Source: an uncultured Paracoccaceae bacterium
GTDB lineage: Bacteria > Pseudomonadota > Alphaproteobacteria > Rhodobacterales > Rhodobacteraceae
Reading direction: 5' to 3'
Length of the DNA stretch: 64,000 nucleotides
Assembly: GCA_947489325.1 (NCBI GenBank)
Contig: CANLDA010000005.1
Span: 1 to 64,000 of the forward strand
Under the pieces are notes generated by a model. The model was not told where the DNA came from, made no database searches, and saw nothing but the letters and a program-made list of their open reading frames with translations. This document shows, piece by piece, positions 33,484 to 41,684 of the stretch. The first letter of the stretch is position 1. Each line of letters opens with the position of its first letter. The translations under genes and the position numbers were made by a program.

Positions 33484-33945
33484 TCAAAGCGTGTTTCTGC
33501 GGTTTCCCAGATCAATCAGCAACCCTACGACCATCCCCAAATAACCATATCCGATCAAGGCTTCGATCCCTGCAACTGCGCGCATGCGCGGCACTGGTTG
33601 AAAATCTCCATATCCAAGCGTCGTAAATGTAACGGTTGAGTAGTAAAGATTGCTGCTTAAAGTCTGGTCCACATACAGGCCGGATGTTGTTATTCCCTGA
33701 ACAGAAGTCCAATTGGTGGTATGAGACATACCAAGCGGTGTCATGAACCGAAGATCGTCTGCGGAAACGGCAAGGCTATGGGGGCAGATCGGTGCCGTAC
33801 ACAAGAGTCCCTCAGATTGATGTAGGAATGCAAAAAACAGGATAAGCGCAAATCCTGAAATGCAGATGGCAGTCCAGACAATGTGATCATGAACCGAGTC
33901 ATTGAAATGTGACCGAAAGATTGAGAAAAGTGCTACGCAAATCAA
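33484..33945 (-). CDS. Ion channel protein with K+ selectivity filter
   Basis: At least 153 aa. The pore motif YYSTVTFTTLGYGDFQPVP contains the potassium selectivity filter TLGYGD, flanked by membrane helices (VWTAICISGFALILFFAF before, and AGIEALIGYGYLGMVVGLLI after). The start is uncertain. The only canonical start in frame is TTG at 33945, with a poor ribosome binding site, yet the frame stays open upstream to about 33999 and encodes the rest of an N-terminal membrane helix (LPSIYIGIGLICVALFSIF). So either a non-standard start is used or the 5' end is damaged by the TAA at 34000-34002. Confidence 0.7.
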   Translation of the reverse strand: MICVALFSIFRSHFNDSVHDHIVWTAICISGFALILFFAFLHQSEGLLCTAPICPHSLAVSADDLRFMTPLGMSHTTNWTSVQGITTSGLYVDQTLSSNLYYSTVTFTTLGYGDFQPVPRMRAVAGIEALIGYGYLGMVVGLLIDLGNRRNTL

Positions 33946-33999
33946 CCCGATCCCAATGTAAATAGAGGGAAGGGTAAGTATTTGGTTTGAAAGTATGTT

Positions 34000-34095
34000 T
34001 TATCCACCCAGCCACGCGGAAAGTGCGGCCAGGCAAAGAAAACTGGTTGGCAGAATACAATTGACCAATGTTGGCCAAAAGTAATGTTTACTCAT
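34000..34095 (-). CDS. 31-aa membrane mini-ORF coupled to pdhC
   Basis: Its ATG (34095-34093) overlaps the pdhC stop as TGATG, and it stops at TAA 34002-34000. It encodes [20 protein letters not shown] then CLAALSAWLGG, a single hydrophobic segment. It is in the same frame as the channel ORF that follows, separated only by the TAA. It could be a real small gene coupled to pdhC, or the lost N-terminus of the channel. Unrecognised. Confidence 0.4.
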   Translation of the reverse strand: MSKHYFWPTLVNCILPTSFLCLAALSAWLGG

Positions 34096-35393
34096 CAGGC
34101 AAGCATACCCATCGGATTTTCCAGATTGTCCACAATGGCTTGCAACAATTCAGCGCCAAGTGCGCCGTCGATCACCCGGTGATCCACTGAGAGCGTTACG
34201 GACATGACGGTCGCAACATCCAAATCCCCATCCGCGTTTACAACGGGTTTTTTGACGCCCGCGCCAACGGCCAGAATGGCCCCATGGGGGGGATTGATCA
34301 CAGCGTCAAAATTGTCGATGCCAAACATCCCCAAATTTGAAATGGCAAAGCTGCCGCCCTGATATTCATGAGGGGCAAGTTTGCGATCACGTGCACGTCC
34401 TGCGAGATCCTTCATTTGTGCTGAAAGAGTTGAAAGTGATTTACTTTCAGCGTCTTGCAGGACCGGCGTAAACAGACCGCCTTCGATGGCCACAGCGACG
34501 GCCACATCACTTGCTTTCATTTGCAAGACACGATCGCCAGCCCAAACTGCATTGGCAGCAGGGACAGATTGCAGAGCCAATGCGCAGGCCTTGATGATGA
34601 AATCATTGACCGACAGTTTCACGCCGCGCGCTTCCAGTTGTTTGTTGATCTGACTGCGAAAGGACAATAACGCATCCAGCTTGATGTCGCGCCGCAGATA
34701 GAAATGCGGGATGCTTTGTTTGGCTTCTGTCAGGCGGGCGGCAATGGTTTTGCGCATACCATTCAGAGCGATCTCTTCATATTCACGCCCCTCATACATA
34801 CGAATGACAGCGTCGCTGGTTGGGCCAGAAGCAAGAGCAGCAGGAGACGCTGATACAGCTGGTTGAGCGGAAGGTGTCGCCTGTGGGGCAACTGCTGGTG
34901 TGCCTTCAACATCCGCCTTGACGATCCGCCCACGCGGGCCAGAGCCTTGAACGTTTGCCAGATCAATCCCTTTGTCCGCCGCAATGCGGCGCGCAAGAGG
35001 AGAGGCAAAGACGCGGGTGCCGTCATTGGAGACTGAGCTTTGCAACTTTGGTGATAGGTTATTTGGAGATGTTGCTTTGACAGCACTTACAGGGGCCTCA
35101 ACCAATGTAGGTGCCGCCGTTGAGGGCGCCACTGTCGCACCGGCCTCTTCGCCATCCTCCAGCAGAACGGCGATAGGGGCGTTTACTTTCACACCTTCGC
35201 TGCCCTCGGCAATCAGAATTGACCCGATGACGCCTTCGTCCACCGCTTCAAATTCCATTGTTGCCTTGTCGGTTTCAATCTCGGCGATGATGTCGCCTGA
35301 TTTCACCTCATCGCCTTCTTTCACCAACCATTTTGCAAGCGTGCCTTCTTCCATCGTTGGCGACAGGGCGGGCATCAGAATTTCAATAGCCAT
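34095..35393 (-). CDS. pdhC: Pyruvate dehydrogenase E2, dihydrolipoyllysine acetyltransferase
   Basis: 432 aa. An N-terminal lipoyl domain has the lipoylated Lys in [16 protein letters not shown]. It is followed by an Ala/Pro linker, an E1/E3-binding domain ([20 protein letters not shown], then [16 protein letters not shown]), and a catalytic acyltransferase core ending [20 protein letters not shown], with His and Asp of the CAT-like active site. It passes acetyl groups to CoA. Third gene of the leftward pdhABC operon, 12 bp after pdhB. The first 75 codons are nearly identical in DNA to those of pdhB. Confidence 0.97.
   Translation of the reverse strand: MAIEILMPALSPTMEEGTLAKWLVKEGDEVKSGDIIAEIETDKATMEFEAVDEGVIGSILIAEGSEGVKVNAPIAVLLEDGEEAGATVAPSTAAPTLVEAPVSAVKATSPNNLSPKLQSSVSNDGTRVFASPLARRIAADKGIDLANVQGSGPRGRIVKADVEGTPAVAPQATPSAQPAVSASPAALASGPTSDAVIRMYEGREYEEIALNGMRKTIAARLTEAKQSIPHFYLRRDIKLDALLSFRSQINKQLEARGVKLSVNDFIIKACALALQSVPAANAVWAGDRVLQMKASDVAVAVAIEGGLFTPVLQDAESKSLSTLSAQMKDLAGRARDRKLAPHEYQGGSFAISNLGMFGIDNFDAVINPPHGAILAVGAGVKKPVVNADGDLDVATVMSVTLSVDHRVIDGALGAELLQAIVDNLENPMGMLA
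35166..35393 (-). repeat. Lipoyl-domain duplication, copy in pdhC
   Basis: The 5' ~228 bp of pdhC is nearly identical, including third codon positions, to 36546-36773 of pdhB, in direct orientation at a 1380-bp offset. Confidence 0.85.
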
Positions 35394-35405
35394 AGTCGTG
35401 TCTCC

Positions 35406-36773
35406 TTAACGATAGGTCACTTGCTTGACTGCCGTCACCACTTCGTCTGTGGTGATAAGCGCAAGCTTTTCAAGGTTGGCGGCATAGGGCATGGGCACAT
35501 CCTTGCCTGCGCAGTTGATCACTGGCGCATCCAGGTAATCAAAGGCGCGCTCCATGATGGTGGCGCTTAGATGGTTGCCAATGGAGCCAACGGGGAAACC
35601 TTCTTCGACTGTTACACAGCGGTTGGTCTTCATTACTGAGGCCAACACTGTATCATAATCAATCGGACGCAGGGTGCGCAGATCAATCACTTCAGCGCTA
35701 ATGCCTTCTTCGGCCAGTCGATCCGCTGCTTCCAAGGCATAGGTCATGCCGATGCCAAAGCTGACGATGGTCACATCGCTGCCTTCGCGCCAGATGCGGG
35801 CTTTGCCGAAAGGCACAGTGAAATCATCCATTACGGGCACTTCAAATGAGCGGCCATATAGGATCTCGTTTTCAAGGAAGATCACCGGATTGGGATCACG
35901 GATCGCTGTTTTCAGCAGGCCTTTGGCATCACTTGCTGAATATGGCATCACCACCTTAAGGCCGGGGATCTGCGCATACCACGCGGCATAGTCATGCGAG
36001 TGCTGCGCACCCACGCGCGCTGCGGCCCCGTTGGGGCCACGAAATACCATAGGCGCGCCCATCTGGCCGCCAGACATATACAGCGTCTTGGCAGCAGAGT
36101 TAATAATGTGATCAATGGCTTGCATGGCAAAGTTAAAGGTCATGAACTCGACGATTGGGCGTAATCCACCAAAGGATGCACCCACCGCGATCCCCGCAAA
36201 CCCATGCTCGGTGATCGGGGTGTCAATCACGCGTTTTGCGCCAAATTCGTCCAACAAGCCCTGACTGATTTTATAGGCCCCTTGGTATTCAGCAACCTCT
36301 TCACCCATCAGGAACACATCGTCACTGCCGCGCATTTCTTCGGCCATGGCATCACGAATGGCCTCGCGGACGGTTTGCTGTTTTACCTCTGTGCCCTCGG
36401 GCCAGTCTGGTTCGACATTGGCGACAGGGGCAGGTGTTGTTGTAGGCGTCGCAGCCACAGGCGCTGACGCTGCGACCGGCGCAGGTGCCGCCGCCGCAGG
36501 AGAGGACGCCACCGCCGCGCCGGCCTCTTCGCCATCTTCCAACAGGGTGGCAATGGCGGTGTTGACCTTTACACCTTCGCTGCCCTCGGCAATCAGAATT
36601 GACCCGATGACGCCTTCGTCCACCGCTTCAAATTCCATCGTTGCCTTGTCGGTTTCAATCTCGGCGATGATGTCACCAGAGGACACGCTGTCCCCCTCTT
36701 TCACCAACCATTTTGCCAATGTGCCCTCTTCCATCGTGGGCGACAGGGCGGGCATCAGAATTTCAATAGCCAT
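35406..36773 (-). CDS. pdhB: Pyruvate dehydrogenase E1 component beta subunit with N-terminal lipoyl domain
   Basis: 455 aa. Residues 1-78 are a lipoyl domain (lipoyl Lys in [12 protein letters not shown]), then an Ala/Pro linker to about residue 120, then the E1-beta transketolase-like domain ([40 protein letters not shown], and [20 protein letters not shown]). A lipoyl domain on E1-beta is characteristic of alphaproteobacterial PDH. Pairs with PdhA (3 bp upstream) to decarboxylate pyruvate. Confidence 0.97.
   Translation of the reverse strand: MAIEILMPALSPTMEEGTLAKWLVKEGDSVSSGDIIAEIETDKATMEFEAVDEGVIGSILIAEGSEGVKVNTAIATLLEDGEEAGAAVASSPAAAAPAPVAASAPVAATPTTTPAPVANVEPDWPEGTEVKQQTVREAIRDAMAEEMRGSDDVFLMGEEVAEYQGAYKISQGLLDEFGAKRVIDTPITEHGFAGIAVGASFGGLRPIVEFMTFNFAMQAIDHIINSAAKTLYMSGGQMGAPMVFRGPNGAAARVGAQHSHDYAAWYAQIPGLKVVMPYSASDAKGLLKTAIRDPNPVIFLENEILYGRSFEVPVMDDFTVPFGKARIWREGSDVTIVSFGIGMTYALEAADRLAEEGISAEVIDLRTLRPIDYDTVLASVMKTNRCVTVEEGFPVGSIGNHLSATIMERAFDYLDAPVINCAGKDVPMPYAANLEKLALITTDEVVTAVKQVTYR
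36546..36773 (-). repeat. Lipoyl-domain duplication, copy in pdhB
   Basis: Partner of the repeat at 35166-35393. A run of more than 60 bases around 36580-36660 differs at a single synonymous position, suggesting ongoing gene conversion. Confidence 0.85.
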
Positions 36774-36776
36774 GTG

Positions 36777-37790
36777 TTAAACCTCCGCCGCAGGGTGCGC
36801 ATCTGCATAAATATCTGTCCAAAGCTCTTCCAACGCCGGTTCAGGGCTGGTTTTAGCGAACTCGGCGCTTTCGTTGACGATGGCCTTGATCTCTTTGTCG
36901 ATGGCCTTCAGGTCGTCCTCGCTGGCATGTTTGCCGGTCAGCAGCATTTCACGCACGCGCTCAATCGGGTCGCGTTCTTCGCGCACGCGCTGCACTTCTT
37001 CGCGTGTGCGGTATTTCGCCGGGTCAGACATGGAATGGCCGCGATAGCGATAGGTTTTGACCTCAAGGATATACGGACCCTTGCCAGACCGGCAGTGCAT
37101 CACCGCCTTATCGCCTGCTTCTTTCACTGCAAGTACATCCATGCCATCCACGGTTTCGCCGGGAATACCAAAGGCTGCGCCGCGGGTGTAAATATCGGGC
37201 GATGAGGTCGAGCGTTTCTGCGAAGTACCCATGGCGTATTGGTTGTTCTCAATCACAAAGATCACTGGCAAATCCCACAGGGCCGCCATGTTGAACGTTT
37301 CATAAACCTGACCTTGGTTCGCTGCGCCATCGCCGAAATAGGTAAAGGTTACGCGCCCGTTACCTTTGTATTTATCGGCAAAGGCCAGACCAGCGCCCAA
37401 AGGCACCTGTGCACCGACGATGCCGTGACCACCATAGAAATGTTTCTCCTTAGAGAACATATGCATAGAGCCGCCTTTGCCCTTGGAATAGCCACCCTCA
37501 CGTCCGGTCAATTCTGCCATAACGCCGTTGGCTTCCATGCCGCAGGCCAACATATGCCCGTGATCACGATAGGAGGTGATACGCTTATCACCTTCCTCTG
37601 CCGCAGCTTCAAGTCCGACCACAACGGCCTCTTGTCCGATATAAAGGTGACAAAACCCCCCAATCAGACCCATGCCATAAAGTTGGCCGGCCTTTTCCTC
37701 AAATCGGCGGATCAACAGCATCTCGCGGTAGTACTTAGTAAGCGTCTCACCGCTCACATTTGGCTTCTTCGCGGCTTTCTTTGCAGCCAT
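36777..37790 (-). CDS. pdhA: Pyruvate dehydrogenase E1 component alpha subunit
   Basis: 337 aa from the ATG at 37790 (GGGAGG 10-11 nt upstream; the ATG at 37799 is one nt from that motif). Thiamine diphosphate motif GDGAANQGQVYETFNMAALW...NN (residues ~167-197), the phosphopyruvate-binding HMLACGMEANGVMAELTGRE region, and the loop YRYRGHSMSDPAKYRTREEV. First gene of pdhABC. The 296-bp upstream region toward ftsB contains the dyad TTTAG-CCTTAAA-CTAAA at 37814-37830, which may be an operator. Confidence 0.97.
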   Translation of the reverse strand: MAAKKAAKKPNVSGETLTKYYREMLLIRRFEEKAGQLYGMGLIGGFCHLYIGQEAVVVGLEAAAEEGDKRITSYRDHGHMLACGMEANGVMAELTGREGGYSKGKGGSMHMFSKEKHFYGGHGIVGAQVPLGAGLAFADKYKGNGRVTFTYFGDGAANQGQVYETFNMAALWDLPVIFVIENNQYAMGTSQKRSTSSPDIYTRGAAFGIPGETVDGMDVLAVKEAGDKAVMHCRSGKGPYILEVKTYRYRGHSMSDPAKYRTREEVQRVREERDPIERVREMLLTGKHASEDDLKAIDKEIKAIVNESAEFAKTSPEPALEELWTDIYADAHPAAEV

Positions 37791-38086
37791 GGGGCACATC
37801 CCTCCCGATTTGGTTTAGCCTTAAACTAAATTCTAGCGCAGGAATTCGTTGGTTGCGAGAAGAAAATTTGCCACAGATGGGCACCATGGATCAAGCACTG
37901 GATTATCCAAGTAAATCAATGATGTTTGCGCATGACGATTTTGTCATTGCTTGGAGACAATATAGTTTTCTCTATCGAATTTGGGGAATGACAACACCTT
38001 GCACAGCAACATAGCGCCTGTTGCATGCATCATGCGTACAGATTGTTTGAATTTGGAAACGCCTTGAGAGCGTGAGTGAAATGCTG

Positions 38087-38389
38087 TTAGCGAATGACGA
38101 TTTCGTCAGAGCGGATCATGCCCAGAACATCGCGGGCCTGTTGGTCCAGCAAATCCAGATCCAGATATTCATCAGACAAGCGCTTGGTCAGGTTTTCCAT
38201 GCGATCCCGTTCGACTTTCATGGCGTTCAGTTCCGCCTGCAAAATGCGAGATTCCGCTTCGACTTCGGCCCGACGAAACAACCCGTAGTCTCCTTGCACA
38301 GCAGCAAAAGTGAAATAGATTCCAAGACTGAATGCGATCCCAAAAAACAGGATCACGCCAATGGCGGGACGGGATTTTCTGACACTCAT
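38087..38389 (-). CDS. ftsB: FtsB-like septum formation initiator (DivIC family)
   Basis: 100 aa from the ATG at 38389, with GAGG six nt upstream; the longer frame overlaps the divergent gene. Short cytoplasmic N-terminus, one membrane helix (residues ~10-30: AIGVILFFGIAFSLGIYFTF), then a periplasmic coiled coil (RRAEVEAESRILQAELNAMK through LTKRLSDEYLDLDLLDQQAR). This is the FtsB/DivIC design, bridging FtsL and FtsQ in the divisome. Located upstream of the pdh operon, as is common in alphaproteobacteria. Confidence 0.88.
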   Translation of the reverse strand: MSVRKSRPAIGVILFFGIAFSLGIYFTFAAVQGDYGLFRRAEVEAESRILQAELNAMKVERDRMENLTKRLSDEYLDLDLLDQQARDVLGMIRSDEIVIR

Positions 38390-38572
38390 GCTTTGCCTCA
38401 TTTGCGGGATCTTTTCGACCCTCTGGGCAGAATATGCCACACTCAGGGCGATCTGTGAATCCCCTAAACGCCTGCAAACTACGTTTTTTCCGCCCTGATC
38501 AGGCACTTGTGACGCAATGCTGCATTGGCTTGGCACCCGTGGTGACCTATCTTCATGACAGGAGGGCCTGCC

Positions 38573-40198
38573 ATGGAACCACCAGCGCCGCGTTCCGAAC
38601 TGATCACCCATAAGGTTGAAAACCAACCCAACCCCAGAGGTGCGCGCGATTTATGGCATGAGGATCAGCCTTTGCGCGACAATGCTTTGGCGCAGGGTGC
38701 CGATAAGGTAAACCTTTCGTTGGCGGGACAGAGTTATGGCTGCGCGTCGCTGCAACAAGCGGCCCATGATGCACGCCGAGATGTGCCGCGCTTGTCGATG
38801 TTTGATCGCACAGGGCGTCGGTTGGATGAGGTGCTGTTTCATCCGGGGTATCATCAAATTATGTCGACCGCGACCTCGCTGGGCTACGTGCAGTCGGCTT
38901 GGCAAGAAGGGGGCAGTCATGTCACCCACGCCGCCCATGTCTATATGCTTAGTCAGCTTGAACCGGGTCTCTGTTGTCCGCTGACCATGAGTTATGCCGC
39001 CGTACCTGTGTTGCGTGCTCACCCCGACATTGGCACGCAATGGATGCCTAAGCTGCTGAGCGCCAAATATGATCCGACGATCCGGTCAGTTGGCGCAAAA
39101 ACCGGTGCAACGCTTGGCATGGCCATGACCGAGAAACAGGGCGGGAGCGATGTGCGTGCCAATACCACGCATGCGGTGCAAGAGGGGGATCACTATCGCC
39201 TGACCGGGCACAAATGGTTTTGCTCTGCACCGATGTCAGATGGGTTTCTGACGCTGGCCCAAGCGAAAAGTGGGCTGACCTGTTTTTTGGTGCCGCGTTG
39301 GTTGGATGCAGGGCGCAACAGCATTAATATTCAACGGCTCAAGGACAAGATGGGCAATCGCGCCAACGCCAGTGCCGAAATTGAATATCATGACGCTCTT
39401 GCCTATCGTCTCGGAGAGGAGGGGGCGGGTGTGCGCACCATTATCGAAATGGTGCATCACACGCGGCTGGATACGGCGATGGCACCGGCAGGACTGATGC
39501 GCGCGGCATTGAACGAGGCGCATTGGTGGGTCAGTCACCGCACCGCTTTTCAACGTAAGTTGATTGACCAGCCCCTGATGCGCACAGTTCTGGCGGATAT
39601 GGCACTGGATGTCGAAGGCGCGCTGTCGCTTGCCATGATGGTGGCAGGCGCATTTGATAGCACCGATGAAAGTGCGCGCGCCTTTGCCCGTGTGGGGGTT
39701 GCGCTTGCGAAGTTCATCAATAACAAACGTTGCGTGCCCCTGATTGCCGAGGCGATGGAGGTGCTGGGCGGCATGGGGTATGTCGAAGACACCCCCATGC
39801 CGATGCTGTACCGCGAGGCCCCTCTGAATGGTATTTGGGAAGGCTCGGGCAATGTGATTTGCCTGGATATCCTGCGCAGTCTTGCGCGTGAGCCACTGGC
39901 TGCGCATGCCTTGAATGCCGTGCTGGATGATGCGTGTTCTGGTAATCCTCGCTTTGCACAGGCAGTTGGTGTGCATCGCGCTCAATGGCCTGCTGTGGCA
40001 ACAGAGGCAGAGGCGCGGTGGTTTGCAGAGTCTTTGGCCAATCTGCTGACAGCTGCGGCCCTGATTAAAGGTGCCCCATCCGCAATCTCAGAAGGATATA
40101 TCTACAGTCGTTTGGGCCAGGCGCGTGGCGGCGTTTACGGCGCAATTGGGGGGCTGGACAGTGACGCAATCCTTGCGCGGCTTGGCGATGTGGGATGA
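38573..40198 (+). CDS. aidB: AidB-type acyl-CoA dehydrogenase family protein
   Basis: 541 aa from the ATG at 38573 (GGAGG seven nt upstream), the same length as E. coli AidB. Flavin-binding GMAMTEKQGGSDVRANTTHA and HKWFCSAPMSDGFLTLAQA, then NIQRLKDKMGNRANASAEIE and AEAMEVLGGMGYVEDTPMPM plus the NGIWEGSGNVICLDILRSL ending are all AidB hallmarks. In E. coli AidB belongs to the Ada adaptive response to alkylation and binds DNA. No ada or alkB gene is seen here, so alkylation control is not established. A short-chain acyl-CoA dehydrogenase role is an alternative. Confidence 0.9.
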   Translation: MEPPAPRSELITHKVENQPNPRGARDLWHEDQPLRDNALAQGADKVNLSLAGQSYGCASLQQAAHDARRDVPRLSMFDRTGRRLDEVLFHPGYHQIMSTATSLGYVQSAWQEGGSHVTHAAHVYMLSQLEPGLCCPLTMSYAAVPVLRAHPDIGTQWMPKLLSAKYDPTIRSVGAKTGATLGMAMTEKQGGSDVRANTTHAVQEGDHYRLTGHKWFCSAPMSDGFLTLAQAKSGLTCFLVPRWLDAGRNSINIQRLKDKMGNRANASAEIEYHDALAYRLGEEGAGVRTIIEMVHHTRLDTAMAPAGLMRAALNEAHWWVSHRTAFQRKLIDQPLMRTVLADMALDVEGALSLAMMVAGAFDSTDESARAFARVGVALAKFINNKRCVPLIAEAMEVLGGMGYVEDTPMPMLYREAPLNGIWEGSGNVICLDILRSLAREPLAAHALNAVLDDACSGNPRFAQAVGVHRAQWPAVATEAEARWFAESLANLLTAAALIKGAPSAISEGYIYSRLGQARGGVYGAIGGLDSDAILARLGDVG

Positions 40199-41125
40199 TC
40201 AGCGGCGCAATACCAGCAATCCAGCCCCGATAATCAAAACCATTCCCATCAAGGTCATCGCACTTGGTGGGCTTGCGAAAAACAACAAATCCCACAGTGC
40301 CACAAAGATAAGATAGCTGTATTCAAACGTGGCCACCGTGGCAGGGGGCGCCACCTGATAGGCCGCGGCCAGCATCATGCCAAGCACCACGACAAAACAG
40401 GCAAGCACCCCAAGTACCATCCAATCGATTGCATCAAGCGCAGACCAGCCGCTCAGCACATTCGGATAGCTCTGTACAAGATCAGGCGCAGGTTGCCATA
40501 AAATGACAAGGCCACTCATGACCACCCCGGCAATCAGCATCACGATGTTAACAGATAGGGCAAGTGTGGTCACTGATGTATCATGGCATTTGCTGCGCGT
40601 GATGAGATGTGTAAAGGCATAAAACAAGGCGCCGATCACCGGTAATATGGCCCAAAAGGAAAAGGCATCGGTGCCCGGCTGTAACAACACCAGAACCCCG
40701 GTAAACCCTAGTATCACAGCACACCATCCACGCAGACTCACTGCCTCGCCGATGAAATACGCTGACAAAAGCGTCACAAATATAGGCGCGATGTAATTGG
40801 CTGCCCCGACGGTTGATAGATCCAGAAAAGCAATGGCTGCGTAAAACAGCATGAAGGTCATGGTTAGGCAGGCTGATCGCATCAAAGGCCAAAATTGCAT
40901 GGCGTCTTGCAAAGATGTTCGTTGCTCTTTGCGCCACAATGCCAAGGCAAACAACAGCGGCATTGCCAGCAGGGCGCGCAGCGTGAAAATTTGCCAAAGC
41001 GACAGGGTGCTGCTGAACAGCTTGAACACCACATCCTGTGTTGAAATGACAAATCCCGTTGCAATGATAAGACCAATGCCAAGGGCCACGCGCTGGGGGC
41101 GTTGGGAAAACGTGGTGTCAATCAT
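40199..41125 (-). CDS. EamA/DMT-family transporter
   Basis: 308 aa from the ATG at 41125 (AAGG eight nt upstream); the extra 22 residues from 41191 are not hydrophobic or conserved. Ten membrane helices in two EamA repeats; examples are ALGIGLIIATGFVISTQDVV, TVGAANYIAPIFVTLLSAYF and LGFTGVLVLLQPGTDAFSFW. Members export metabolites such as amino acids or nucleobases; the substrate is not predictable. Convergent with aidB, end to end with no gap. Confidence 0.92.
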   Translation of the reverse strand: MIDTTFSQRPQRVALGIGLIIATGFVISTQDVVFKLFSSTLSLWQIFTLRALLAMPLLFALALWRKEQRTSLQDAMQFWPLMRSACLTMTFMLFYAAIAFLDLSTVGAANYIAPIFVTLLSAYFIGEAVSLRGWCAVILGFTGVLVLLQPGTDAFSFWAILPVIGALFYAFTHLITRSKCHDTSVTTLALSVNIVMLIAGVVMSGLVILWQPAPDLVQSYPNVLSGWSALDAIDWMVLGVLACFVVVLGMMLAAAYQVAPPATVATFEYSYLIFVALWDLLFFASPPSAMTLMGMVLIIGAGLLVLRR

Positions 41126-41684
41126 CTGTCGCGCCTTGAATAAAAGGATATCACAGACCCAAGCGTAACGGCCGTGTTCTGAACTGAACATTCGGTGCGC
41201 GACATGTCAGAGCCGTTTTTGGCGTCAATTTCTGATCCCTGCGCGAATATCATGAAATTTCTGTCATGTTTTTAGATGTATGCTGATTTCATCATTGTAA
41301 TTGCCGCTATGCTGGTCTTATGTGTAGGGGACGGAGTGGGACAGACCACTTCGCATGAGTTTCGCTGAACGAAACCGTCGCAGGCCAATATCGTTGCCCG
41401 ACATTTGTTCAGACCGATTGGACCTTTAGACAGGTCAATGAGTTGCCCGGAACGCGATGAGCGACGGGTTTGTAATGGGCGCCAGAGCGATGATCGTTTT
41501 AGCGTCGGAGAAGAAACGCGATGACGCGCGCGATATATTCCAGAGGACACGTAGAGGCCGCAAGCGGCCCGGTCCTTGACGCGCATGTAATCGCCTTGAC
41601 AAGACACCCCCTGCAAAGAACCCTTGGTCCCCCCGGTTTGACACGCCGCGGGATAAGACGATTGCACGGGTGCGAACGGACATC
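41126..41684. promoter_or_regulatory. 559-bp region between EamA gene and rne, including the long rne leader
   Basis: No credible gene. A candidate rne promoter is TTGTAA (41295-41300), 18 nt, TATGTG (41319-41324), giving a leader of about 350 nt. The leader has hairpins GACCT-TTAGAC-AGGTC (41421-41436) and GGCCGC-AA-GCGGCC (41556-41569), and an AU-rich patch near 41533. Long structured leaders that mediate autoregulation are known for rne in other bacteria; that this one does so is inference. Confidence 0.5.

Noticed and set aside
41272-41667. Minus-strand ORFs in the rne leader
   Set aside because: No ribosome binding site, Arg/Ser-rich unstructured sequence, and they lie opposite the predicted structured leader.
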